From assembly GCA_017527825.1 (NCBI GenBank), contig JAFXPO010000012.1, positions 62,001 to 126,000 of the forward strand: 64,000 bases of DNA. Reading direction: 5' to 3'. Numbering within the stretch: position 1 is the first letter of the stretch; each line of letters opens with the position of its first letter. This DNA comes from Oscillospiraceae bacterium (GTDB lineage Bacteria > Bacillota > Clostridia > Oscillospirales > Oscillospiraceae). This document shows, in pieces, positions 24,429 to 33,478 of the stretch. Both the position numbers and the translations under genes were made by a program. The notes below the pieces were generated by a model. That model was not told where the DNA came from, ran no database searches, and saw only the letters and a list, made by a program, of their open reading frames with translations.

Positions 24429-27400
24429 TTATCTGTGGAGCGCCAGCGCCTCGCGCACAGCAGTTCCCGGCTCCGGGAACGCCTCGTCGGTGAAGTGCAG
24501 CTTCGCTGAGAGCTGGGCGCTCACGTCGCTGCGCACCACCTGCACGCTGCCCCGGCACTGGATCGACACATCGCTCACGCTCCCGTCCCTCAGGTCAAGG
24601 CGTACCGTGCCGTCCCGGAAGCTTACGCCCAGCGTCTCGGAGTCGGGAGCGATCGCCGCGGCAAAGCCCGCCATCATCGACTCATCCGGCGTAAACGTAT
24701 AGCGCCAGCCGTCAGCGGTCCGCGTCCCTTCCGCGCCGCCTGTGAGCAGCGCCTCATAGACGAGGTGCAGCAGCGCGGGCGTGGTCTCCAGAGACTCCCG
24801 TCCGGTCTGCATTAGCCGTCCGTCGCCGGTGCAGACGGCGGCGTCGGTATAGTAAACCGTCGTGCCGCGCTGCGTCAGGCAGGAAAGCGTTTCGCCGTCC
24901 ACACGGGTGCGCTGCCAGAGCAGCGACTCGTCCAGCAGCAGCGGACCGCAGTCCGCGCTGAGCTTCACATCCGCGCTGAGCGGATCGCGGGTGACCAGCT
25001 CCACCCACGCGCTGAGCAGGCGGGCGGTGTCCTTGCCGATCTCACCGGCGCTCAAATACTCACCGGACTCCACCGCGCTGCGCACCACCTGCGGCAGCTC
25101 GACCGTCCGCTCACGATCCCGGAACGCCAGTTCCGCGTTTGCGTCGCCCGCGTCGCCGCTCCACGCCGCGGAGATGCTGTCAAGCTCACCGTCGCGCACC
25201 ACAAGATCCAGCGTTACGCGCTCTGTCTCCGGCGCGGCGGCTTCTGAGAGCAGCAGCGTCAAAAGCCGCTTCGCCGCTTCGCCCTCCGCCACGGCGTGAT
25301 AGCGCTTGACATCGTTTTCCTCTGTCAGCGTCACGTCCGCAGAGTTGTACAGTCCCGCCGCCAGATGCAGCATCTGCGAATAATCCGGCAGCACACCGCC
25401 CGCGCGATAAGCGCGGCCGTTTTCCAGCAGCAGCGTGTCGCTGCAATAGTAAACGGGGATGTCCTGCCACATCACGCAGGAAATCTTCTTGTCGCCGCAG
25501 GGCAGCGCGTAAATCGTCGCGTTGGTATCAAACGACCGACCGCCCACCTGTGTGTGCAGCGTCAGCTCCATCTCGGTGTCGGTGCGCTCGCCGTAATTCC
25601 GCAGCATCGTGTAGATGCTCATGCCGTTGTGGATCGCGGGCGCGAGACGCAGCACCGCGCCCAGCGCAACGCCCAGCGCCAGCGTGCCCGCCAGCAGCGC
25701 GACGCGCACGCGCCGGAGCTTTTTCTTTCGCTGCGCGGCGTTATCCCCCTTCTTCCGCATCAGCAGCGCGGCGAGCAGCATCAGCGTTTCCAGCACGAAC
25801 GCGCCAAGCAGCAGCCATACCCACCACGGCGTCGCCGTGGAAATAACGGTAAGCTGCGCCTCGCCGTCCGGTACGGCAAAGGTGAGATAGCTGCCCATCG
25901 CCCCCGTTTGAAGCCGCGTCCACGCACCGTTTTGGAGCAGGTACAGCTCCAGATGCTTCGCCTCGCCCTCCGGCGGAAGATAGCGGACGATGTGGCTGTC
26001 CGCGCCGTCCCGCGGCAGCGTGAGCTGCCACTGCTCCAGAACCGTGCGCCGGTAGGCACGCAAGCGGTTGAGGGGGTTGAACTGCGTATCGTCAAAATTG
26101 AAAATCGCGGGGTTCGCCTCCATGGCGTCCTCATCGGTGAAGCTGCCCTCGGTGAAGAACGCCGCGCGTCCCGCGCTGCGCGTCGCCGCGCTGGCAACCG
26201 CCGTCACGCTGGGCGCGTACACCGCAGTCACCACGGTGTCAAACCGCAGGTCGGTAAGGTCCTCGCGATCCCAGTGGGCGTACTTGCCCTCCACCGGCGG
26301 AATCTCCGGGAACACGTCGCTGTCGAAGCTGTCGCCGTAGTGGAACGGCTCGGCGTGGATCAGTTCACCGTTGGCGTAGAAGGTCAGCTGGAAGCTGCGG
26401 AAGTCTCGCGGGAGATCGTCCTCCTTCAGGAGCGTTTCGTAGCTGACCGGCTCCGCCGCGCCGCGGCGGCTCACGCGGTCAATGCCCGCCAGCGTGTCGC
26501 TGACGAAGCGGTTGCCGCTGATCGTGCCGAACTCCGCGCCGATGACCGCTCCCGCGTATTGGCTGGCGGCGGTGATTTCCACCAGCGAGCGGCAATTCTC
26601 CAGCCGCAGCCCGGAGCCGTCCGCCTTGCCTCCGCCGACGATCCCGCCGACGTACTTCACGCCGGACAGTGAGCATTTCGCCCAGCTCCTGCGCACGATG
26701 CCGTCCGCAAAGCCCGCGACGCCGCCGATGTAGTCGCCGCCGCTTGTCACGCCGCCGCAGCCCTCGCAGCCGCGGATGACGCCCAGTGTCTCACTGCCGC
26801 ACACCGCGCCGACGTTGTCACGCTTGCCGGTGACGGCGCCGCTGCTGACGCAGTCCTGCAACACGCACTTGAGCTCATAGCGGCGGCGAAGCCGGGATGA
26901 CACCGTATCGCTGTCATTCTCCGGGTCAAGCTCGTTGTAGACCATCATCGCGCCCGCGACGCCGCCCACGTCGATATCACCGCTGACCGCGCCGCTGTTG
27001 CGGCACAGCAGCACCTTCCCCTCGACCACGGCGTCGATATCCTCATCCGAGGTGTCCCGCACAACGGTGGAGGCAGAGACACCCTCGATCTCCTCCGCCG
27101 CGTCCAGCAGCGTATCCATGAGCGCGGTAAACTGCTGGTTGATAGCGCGCACATCCTCCAGAACGACATCCGAGGACGCCTTCGATTCCCGGTTCAGCAG
27201 CTCGATGTTGTTGGATACGCCGTGCAATGACTCGTACAGCGCGTCCGACTCCGCCTGCGCGCCAAGGGTCGGGAATTGCAGCTTTTTCTGCGCGTCCAGA
27301 TAGCTCAGCAGCGTTTCGGTGTCCCGCAGCGCGGTGGTCAGCTGCTCCGACGCGGTCTCCAAATCCGCCATGGCGCTCTCAAATTTCACAGCGGCGGCGC

Positions 27401-28931
27401 GGGTGGATTCCATCGCGCGGCTGAGATGCGTCATCGCGCTTTTGAGGGAATCCAGCGCGGGCTTCACCGTATGATACGCGGCGGCAAGCTGAGCCATGCC
27501 GGCGGAGATTCCAGCCGTATCGATGGGCTGCGACTCGACCGCGCTCCGGATGGCGTCCACCCCCGCGCGCATCGTCTCAGCGCCGGTGTTGAGCTGTTCC
27601 GACGCGGATTTCGTATCCGCCGCGGCGGAGGCGAGCTGGTCGAAGGCATTGCCGCCGGGACCGTTGTTCAAATCGCCCACCGCGTCCTCCAGCGCGTCCA
27701 GCGCCGACGCGGTCGTCTCGGAAACCTTAATGAGGTCCTTGGTCACACCGTCGAGCTGATGGACGGTGTTGTCCAGAATATCGCTGCCGCGGTTGACCTC
27801 TGCGACGGCGGCGTCGTAGACGTTGGAAAGCTTGTCGGTCAGCGTCTGCGCCTTTGCCTCCGCGTCGTCCACGCTCTTGTTCACCTCCGTCAGCCGGGCG
27901 GAGATGGCGTCCGACGCGCTCTCGGCGTCGCTCACCGTGCGGTCGACCGTCCGGGACAGGGCGTCGAGCTGGTCGCGCACCTGCTGCAAGGAACCGGAGG
28001 ATACGTTGATGCGCACATGCGGCTCCGCCGTGCCGACGACGCCGCCCACTTCGCGGCGGCCGTAGATGCTGCCGTAATTTGTACAGGAGGCGAGATACCC
28101 GCTGCTGCGTCCCGCTACGCCGCCGACGTTGTAGCCGACGTGCTGATAGCCGACGCTGCCATAGTTTGCGCTGCCCAGCAGCGTGCCGTCGGAGTAGCCC
28201 GCCACGCCGCCGCTGTCCACCGTGATGTTGAAGCTTTCGGGATTCGTCAGTCCGCTGAGTCCCGCCGCCATGTTCATTTCCAGCTTGTCAAAGGAAAGCG
28301 ACGGGTCAAGGCTGTTGGTGTTGACATAGGCGTGATTGGTGCAGAAGCTGACGCTGCCGTGGTTCTCGCCCACGATCCCGCCGGTCATGCCCTTGCCGAA
28401 CACGCCGCCGTTCGCCTGACAGCGGCGCAGCACGCCCGTGGACGTATTCACGCCCGCCACGCCGCCGACGCTCTGCGCCCCGTCCACCGTGCCGGTGAAG
28501 GAGCAGTTGCTGATCGTGCCGCGGTTCTCTCCCGCGATGCCGCCGACGCGCTTCGCGCTGCCGTCCGGGGCGATGGCGCCCTCCACCGTGAGATCGTTCA
28601 CCACACCCGTCGCGGCGACCACGCCGAACAACCCCGCCGGGGACACGCTGCCGCCCAGCGAAACGCCGGTGATCTTGTGCCCGTTGCCCTCGAACGTTCC
28701 GCCGAAGCTGGGTATGGGCGCAAAGTCCACCCCGCTGAGGGAAATGTCTCGCAGCAGCTGTACCGTCTTGCCCTCTGACCACGCGTCATAGGCGCACTGC
28801 CCGGCAAGTTCGCGCAGGTCCAGCGCGTCGCTGATATAGATGGTATCCTCATCGCCGACCGCCAGCGCCGTTTCGCTTAGCAGCAGGAGCAGCGCGCACA
28901 GCAGCGCGAGAATGCGCCAATTATTCCTCAT
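24429..28931 (-). CDS. Large secreted/membrane-anchored GLUG-repeat and coiled-coil protein
   Basis: 1500 residues. Signal peptide 1-24. About eleven GLUG-type repeats (for example VGGIAGENRGTISNCSF, VGGVAGRSSGYLASCTNYG, IGGVAGFADGIVRRSW) form a probable beta-helix. The repeats are interrupted (about 310-650) by a long helical segment resembling a coiled coil, rich in A, S, D, E, L. Two membrane helices follow near 1035-1057 and 1080-1100 with a basic RKKG...QRKKKLRRVR stretch between them, then an outer C-terminal domain of about 390 residues without recognised family. Its 5' end overlaps the RND exporter gene by eleven bases, so the two are surely co-expressed. Function unknown; adhesin or exporter partner are options. 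Confidence 0.85.
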   Translation of the reverse strand: MRNNWRILALLCALLLLLSETALAVGDEDTIYISDALDLRELAGQCAYDAWSEGKTVQLLRDISLSGVDFAPIPSFGGTFEGNGHKITGVSLGGSVSPAGLFGVVAATGVVNDLTVEGAIAPDGSAKRVGGIAGENRGTISNCSFTGTVDGAQSVGGVAGVNTSTGVLRRCQANGGVFGKGMTGGIVGENHGSVSFCTNHAYVNTNSLDPSLSFDKLEMNMAAGLSGLTNPESFNITVDSGGVAGYSDGTLLGSANYGSVGYQHVGYNVGGVAGRSSGYLASCTNYGSIYGRREVGGVVGTAEPHVRINVSSGSLQQVRDQLDALSRTVDRTVSDAESASDAISARLTEVNKSVDDAEAKAQTLTDKLSNVYDAAVAEVNRGSDILDNTVHQLDGVTKDLIKVSETTASALDALEDAVGDLNNGPGGNAFDQLASAAADTKSASEQLNTGAETMRAGVDAIRSAVESQPIDTAGISAGMAQLAAAYHTVKPALDSLKSAMTHLSRAMESTRAAAVKFESAMADLETASEQLTTALRDTETLLSYLDAQKKLQFPTLGAQAESDALYESLHGVSNNIELLNRESKASSDVVLEDVRAINQQFTALMDTLLDAAEEIEGVSASTVVRDTSDEDIDAVVEGKVLLCRNSGAVSGDIDVGGVAGAMMVYNELDPENDSDTVSSRLRRRYELKCVLQDCVSSGAVTGKRDNVGAVCGSETLGVIRGCEGCGGVTSGGDYIGGVAGFADGIVRRSWAKCSLSGVKYVGGIVGGGKADGSGLRLENCRSLVEITAASQYAGAVIGAEFGTISGNRFVSDTLAGIDRVSRRGAAEPVSYETLLKEDDLPRDFRSFQLTFYANGELIHAEPFHYGDSFDSDVFPEIPPVEGKYAHWDREDLTDLRFDTVVTAVYAPSVTAVASAATRSAGRAAFFTEGSFTDEDAMEANPAIFNFDDTQFNPLNRLRAYRRTVLEQWQLTLPRDGADSHIVRYLPPEGEAKHLELYLLQNGAWTRLQTGAMGSYLTFAVPDGEAQLTVISTATPWWVWLLLGAFVLETLMLLAALLMRKKGDNAAQRKKKLRRVRVALLAGTLALGVALGAVLRLAPAIHNGMSIYTMLRNYGERTDTEMELTLHTQVGGRSFDTNATIYALPCGDKKISCVMWQDIPVYYCSDTLLLENGRAYRAGGVLPDYSQMLHLAAGLYNSADVTLTEENDVKRYHAVAEGEAAKRLLTLLLSEAAAPETERVTLDLVVRDGELDSISAAWSGDAGDANAELAFRDRERTVELPQVVRSAVESGEYLSAGEIGKDTARLLSAWVELVTRDPLSADVKLSADCGPLLLDESLLWQRTRVDGETLSCLTQRGTTVYYTDAAVCTGDGRLMQTGRESLETTPALLHLVYEALLTGGAEGTRTADGWRYTFTPDESMMAGFAAAIAPDSETLGVSFRDGTVRLDLRDGSVSDVSIQCRGSVQVVRSDVSAQLSAKLHFTDEAFPEPGTAVREALALHR

Positions 28932-31368
28932 GGCTGTCCACCTCCTCTGCCTTTCCGGAGAGCAGCTCCAGCTTTGCCGTACCCTCCACGGTGCCGTGGA
29001 GCATGCCGGTCACGGTGCCGTTGATCTCGCCGCGCACCATGCCGTCCACCACCATGCGGGCGCGGGTCTCGCGATGCTTGATGGCGCCGGACACGGAGAA
29101 CGAGGTCTTCTCGATGACCCGCGCGCCGACGAGCAGAATCTGCGGGAGGGCGAACATGACGAGAATGATGGAGATCACCGTGCCGCGACCCAGGCTCTGC
29201 CCGATGCCGACAATGGTGCCTTCGGAGCTGATTTGCCCAAGGATGAAACCTGCCGAGGCGAGGATCGAGCCGGAAGTCAGGATGGTGGGGAACGCGAAGT
29301 TCATCGTCTCGATGATCGCCTCCTTCGGCTCCATCTCATGCTGAAGCTCGGTGTAGCGGCTGGCGATGACGATGGCGTAGTCGATGTTCGCGCCCATCTG
29401 GATGGACGACACGATTAAGTACGCGATGAAAAACAGATCGACGTGCGTAAACACCGGCACGGAGAAGTTGATGAAGATCGAACCCTCAATGACGAGGATC
29501 AGCAGCAGCGGCATCCCCACGGACTTGAACGTGAACAGCAGCACCACCAGCACAATGAGGATCGACATGAGGCTCACGACCACATTGTCGCGGGCAAAGG
29601 ACTTCTTGAACTCATAGGCGTTGGTGGAGTTGCCGACGACATAGATCGAGCCGTCCGGGTACTGCTCCTGCGCGACGTCCGCGATGAGGTCGGTGAAGGC
29701 GTAGGTCTCGTCGCCGCTCTCCGGCAGGTCGAGATAGATCAGCATGCGGTCAAAGTCCTCGCCCTCCAGCTGCAGCTTGGCGTTTCGCATCTGCTCCGCC
29801 GCGCCTTGCAGCAGCTCGGTCTGCTCGTCGCTGAGGGTCACATAGCCCTCGTCCACGCGGTCGACCACAAAGAGGAAAATATCGATCAGCGGCACGCCGT
29901 AGTTGGCGATGCCGCTCACCAGCTTGCCGTACTCCGCGTGTTCCGTGGCGTAGGCGGTGTAGACCAGCTGGGCAAGCTCATAGTCGATGTCCGCCAGCTC
30001 CGCGAACTGGCGCGGCGTCAGCGTGTCGGTCAGCGTGTAGCCGTCCAGCGCCGCGATGTTGGACATGCCCATGGTGTGATCCACCTGCTCCATGCTGTCC
30101 AGACGGTCAAGGATGGCGCGTTCCTTTTCATAGCTGCCCGTCGGCACCACCAGCGCGACTAAGTTGGAGGACGTGAAGTTCTCCTTGATCATGTTGGCAG
30201 CGATCTGCTGCTCGTTGAGCTTGGGCGTCACGATGGTGTCGTAGCCGTAGACATAGGGACACTTGCCGGAGAAGAAATACGCCACAACGACCAACGCGAG
30301 AAAGATCACCGGCACCACCTTTCGCGTGGCGTAGGCAAACTTGCCGACAAACGGTATCTTCGGGATGAAGTTCCGGTGCTGGGTCTTATCCATCAGCGGT
30401 CCGAAGAGCACCAGCAGCCCCGGCATGAACACAAACACGGAAAACAGCGCGTAGAAAATCGCCTTGATGAGGCAGATGCCCATATCGGGACCGAGGCGGA
30501 ACTGCATGAACAGCATCGCGATCAATCCGCCGATGGTGGTAAGGCTGCTCGCGCCGATCTCCGGGATACCCTTGCTCAGCGCGATGATCGCCGCCTCCCG
30601 CACGGGCATGGTCTGGTGCTCCTCCTTGAACCGGTTGCAGAGGATGACCGCGTAGTCCAGCGACAGCGCCAGCTGGAGGATGCTCGTCACCGAATTGGAA
30701 ACGAAGGAGATTTTTCCCAGCAGGAAGTTGGTCCCCATGTTCAGCACCATGGCGCTCACAAAGGTCAGCCCCAGCACGGGAATTTCCGCGTAGGTCTGGG
30801 ACGTCAGCGTCAGCACGGAGACGACGATGATCGCGACGATCACCATGATGACATTGACCTCGGACTGGATGATCTCCGCCAGCTGGTTGCCCAGCGACGT
30901 GCTGAGGTAGGTGTCATAAGCCGCATAGCGGTCCGTGATCGCGTTGAGCGCGCCCAAACAGCGGTCGTCGTCCTCAGGGTAGTTGAACGTGATGTCGTAC
31001 AAGGCGGAGACGTTGTTGTAATGATCGGTGCTGTCGTCAAACTCCAGCCGCTGCACGCCGTCGGACGCCGTGATCTCATCCGCGATCTCCAGCGCCCGGT
31101 CAAAGGTGATGTTGGCGATCATCAGCTTCGCCGAGCCGAAGGTCGTGAACTGCTCATCCATCACGTCCAGTCCCTTGCGGGTCTCACTGGTGGCGGGCAG
31201 GTAGGCAGTGAGGTCGTTTTCCACCTCCACCCAGTTGCGGGAGACGGCGGAGAACGCCAGCGAGATGCCGATGACAAGAAAAACCAGATTCCTCTTGTCA
31301 ACAATAAATGTAGCGAGCTTTATCATAAAGCTCGCCTGCTGTTTTTCGGTTTGGGTACTCAATGCCAT
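28921..31368 (-). CDS. MMPL/RND-family transporter
   Basis: 815-residue polytopic exporter with the classic duplicated RND plan: helix 1 (about 28-46), large outer loop, helices 2-6 (190-345), helix 7 (about 355-375), second outer loop, helices 8-12 (600-780). Proton-relay DY pairs are visible as ALSLDYAVILCNR in helix 4 and MGANIDYAIVIASRY in helix 10. MMPL proteins move lipids or small hydrophobic compounds across the membrane. The C-terminal 55 residues form a soluble tail (GTVTGMLHGTVEGTAKLELL). Own promoter at 31406-31434. The coupled GLUG protein downstream suggests a two-part envelope system. Confidence 0.92.
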   Translation of the reverse strand: MALSTQTEKQQASFMIKLATFIVDKRNLVFLVIGISLAFSAVSRNWVEVENDLTAYLPATSETRKGLDVMDEQFTTFGSAKLMIANITFDRALEIADEITASDGVQRLEFDDSTDHYNNVSALYDITFNYPEDDDRCLGALNAITDRYAAYDTYLSTSLGNQLAEIIQSEVNVIMVIVAIIVVSVLTLTSQTYAEIPVLGLTFVSAMVLNMGTNFLLGKISFVSNSVTSILQLALSLDYAVILCNRFKEEHQTMPVREAAIIALSKGIPEIGASSLTTIGGLIAMLFMQFRLGPDMGICLIKAIFYALFSVFVFMPGLLVLFGPLMDKTQHRNFIPKIPFVGKFAYATRKVVPVIFLALVVVAYFFSGKCPYVYGYDTIVTPKLNEQQIAANMIKENFTSSNLVALVVPTGSYEKERAILDRLDSMEQVDHTMGMSNIAALDGYTLTDTLTPRQFAELADIDYELAQLVYTAYATEHAEYGKLVSGIANYGVPLIDIFLFVVDRVDEGYVTLSDEQTELLQGAAEQMRNAKLQLEGEDFDRMLIYLDLPESGDETYAFTDLIADVAQEQYPDGSIYVVGNSTNAYEFKKSFARDNVVVSLMSILIVLVVLLFTFKSVGMPLLLILVIEGSIFINFSVPVFTHVDLFFIAYLIVSSIQMGANIDYAIVIASRYTELQHEMEPKEAIIETMNFAFPTILTSGSILASAGFILGQISSEGTIVGIGQSLGRGTVISIILVMFALPQILLVGARVIEKTSFSVSGAIKHRETRARMVVDGMVRGEINGTVTGMLHGTVEGTAKLELLSGKAEEVDSHEE

Positions 31369-31405
31369 CAGTTCCTTTGCCTGTTATAATTCGCACCGAG
31401 GGTGA

Positions 31406-31434
31406 AGTATAGCACTTGTCTCACGAAAATGCAA
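31406..31434 (-). promoter_or_regulatory. Promoter of the MMPL-GLUG operon
   Basis: Minus strand TTGCAT (31434-31429), 17-base spacer, TATACT (31411-31406). The -35 is weaker than at other promoters in the window. Confidence 0.65.
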
Positions 31435-31512
31435 GAGCGCCGCGCTTCCGTGAGGGACGGAAAGCGGGCGCTTTTCGTGCTTTATGGTATTTTTAACGGG
31501 TTCTTGTCAAAA

Positions 31513-32151
31513 TCAGTCATTTTCACGCAACCCCGGCAGAAATACCGTGCCGAGGATTTCCGGGGAAATACCGCCGCCGGACAGCTCCGTGAGCGCGGCG
31601 GCAAACGCCTCCGTCTCCCCTTGCGGCAGCCGCAGCGTCACCGTTACCTCCGTGCCGTAATCGTTACCCTCCGTGACGCCGCCGCGGGCGTCGATGAGCC
31701 GCGTCAGGCGCTCAAGGAGCGGATACGGCACAGCGACCCGCTCCCGCGTCCAGAGCGTCATGCGCGCTTTGCCGGCGGCGTCCAGCGCGTCCTTGGCACT
31801 TTTGCTGTACGCCCGTGTCAGTCCGCCCGCGCCCAGCAGCACGCCGCCGAAATAGCGCGTCACCACGCACACCACGTTCTCCACGCCCTCGCGCTGAAAG
31901 ACGTTCAGCATCGGCTGTCCCGCTGTGCCCTGCGGCTCGCCGTCGTCTCCGTAGCGCACGATTCCGCCGTCGTGGATGAGGTAGCACCAGCAGTTGTGGC
32001 GGGCGTCGTAGTGTTGCTTTTTGATCGTTTCAATATATGCGCGTGCCTCCGCCTCGCTCTCGACGCGCTGGACGCGGCCGATGAAGCGGGATCGCTTCTC
32101 TGTGAACTCGCTCTCCGCCTCGCCGCAGGGGACAAAATACGTTTCGCTCAT
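31513..32151 (-). CDS. YigZ/IMPACT family protein
   Basis: 212-residue UPF0029/IMPACT protein. The family signature GDDGEPQGTAGQPML lies near residue 70, and CVVTRYFGGVLLGAGGLTRAY follows; a C-terminal DUF1949-type domain (about 140-205) is present. Eukaryotic IMPACT regulates the translational kinase GCN2; the bacterial role is unsettled, probably linked to ribosomes or translation stress. ATG overlaps the hflX stop (ATGA), so it is coupled to the ribosome-associated GTPase HflX, which fits a translation role. Confidence 0.93.
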   Translation of the reverse strand: MSETYFVPCGEAESEFTEKRSRFIGRVQRVESEAEARAYIETIKKQHYDARHNCWCYLIHDGGIVRYGDDGEPQGTAGQPMLNVFQREGVENVVCVVTRYFGGVLLGAGGLTRAYSKSAKDALDAAGKARMTLWTRERVAVPYPLLERLTRLIDARGGVTEGNDYGTEVTVTLRLPQGETEAFAAALTELSGGGISPEILGTVFLPGLREND

Positions 32152-33449
32152 TGCTCCCAGTCCTCTTTCGACTCGGTGTAGCCCTCCACATAGTCCTTGA
32201 CCTGTCCGAAAACCTTCGGCACCACCGTCGCCACCACGTCGACGGTCTCGCGGTACTCGACGCTCTCCACCTTCGCCTCGCGATAGAGCATATCCAGCAG
32301 CCCGCCCTTGTCGTAGGGCAGATGCAGGGTCACGCGGCGCGTACCCTTGTCAAGAATCCGGTTGATGGCGGCGAGCAGCTCATCCAGCCCCTCTCCGGTT
32401 TTGGCGCTGATGTTGACCGCCAGCTCACCGCGGGGACGGATGTCGCCGTAAAACAGGTCGCTCTTGTTGTAGACCCGCAGGCAGGGAATCCGCTCCGCGC
32501 CCAGCTCCGCGATCAGGTCGTCCACGATCCGCGCCTGCTCCAGCCATTCAGGGTTGGAAATGTCGATGACATGCAGCAGCAGGTCGGCGTATTCGAGTTC
32601 TTCGAGCGTTGCCTTGAACGCCTCGACCAGTTGATGCGGCAGCTTGCGGATAAAGCCAACGGTGTCGGAGATCACCACGTCCAGCGTGTCGCTGACAGTG
32701 AGCAGCCGCGTGGTGGTGTCCAGTGTGTCGAACAGGCGGTTGTTGGCGGGGATATCGGAGCCGGTCAACGCGTTTAAGAGCGTGGATTTTCCCGCGTTGG
32801 TATAACCCACGATGGCGACGACGGGAATTTCGTTCTTCTGCCGCCGGTCGCGCTGGGTGCCGCGGACGCGGCGCACGTCCTCCAAATCCTCCTTGAGCTT
32901 GTCGATCTTGCGGTGGATGTGGCGGCGGTCGGTTTCGAGCTGTGTCTCACCGGGACCCTTGGAGCCGATGGGACCCTTGCCGCTGGTGCCCGCCTGACGC
33001 TCCAAATGCGTCCACATGCCGATCAATCGCGGCAGCAGGTACTGGTACTGCGCCAGCTCCACCTGCAAGCGCCCTTCCTTCGTCTTCGCCCGCTGGGCAA
33101 AGATATCAAGGATGAGACCGCTGCGGTCGAGCACCTGTACGCCGAATTCGTCGGTCAGCACCCGCATCTGGGACGGCGAGAGATCGTTGTCAAAAATGAC
33201 CATGGTCGCTTCCCGCGCCTTGACCAGCTCCTTGATCTCCTCCACCTTGCCCTCGCCGATGAAGGTGCGCGGATTGGGCGCCGCGAGTGTTTGCAGCACG
33301 ACGCCGACGCTGACGCCGCCCGCCGTCTCAACGAGCGCCTCCAATTCTTCGAGGCTCTGCTCGTCGGCGGTCTCCCTGGCGGTCAGCCTCGGCGAGGCAA
33401 GCCCCACCAGTACGGCTTTGTCGCGTGGGGTTTCGGTGATCTCATTCAT
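32148..33449 (-). CDS. hflX: Ribosome-associated GTPase HflX
   Basis: 433-residue GTPase that splits stalled ribosomes. N-terminal HflX domain (TAAPNPRTFIGEGKVEE, VIFDNDLSPSQMRVLTDEFG), the family ERQAGTSGKGPIGSKGPGE linker, Walker A VGYTNAGKSTLLNAL near 215, DTVGFIRKLPHQLVEAF (G3) and NKSD (G4), and a C-terminal domain. Start ATG 33449 has AGGAG eight bases upstream; the frame is open further upstream but without a ribosome site. Lies 29 bases after the EAL-HDOD gene and likely shares its promoter. Confidence 0.95.
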   Translation of the reverse strand: MNEITETPRDKAVLVGLASPRLTARETADEQSLEELEALVETAGGVSVGVVLQTLAAPNPRTFIGEGKVEEIKELVKAREATMVIFDNDLSPSQMRVLTDEFGVQVLDRSGLILDIFAQRAKTKEGRLQVELAQYQYLLPRLIGMWTHLERQAGTSGKGPIGSKGPGETQLETDRRHIHRKIDKLKEDLEDVRRVRGTQRDRRQKNEIPVVAIVGYTNAGKSTLLNALTGSDIPANNRLFDTLDTTTRLLTVSDTLDVVISDTVGFIRKLPHQLVEAFKATLEELEYADLLLHVIDISNPEWLEQARIVDDLIAELGAERIPCLRVYNKSDLFYGDIRPRGELAVNISAKTGEGLDELLAAINRILDKGTRRVTLHLPYDKGGLLDMLYREAKVESVEYRETVDVVATVVPKVFGQVKDYVEGYTESKEDWEQ

Positions 33450-33478
33450 AAAATGCGCTCCTTGCACGCCGCGGCGTT

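Noticed and set aside
31369..31512. Intrinsic terminator between yigZ and the MMPL gene
   Set aside because: An imperfect AGCGCC...GGCGCT stem exists at about 31434-31473, but the T-run lies on the plus-strand side, opposite to both genes.
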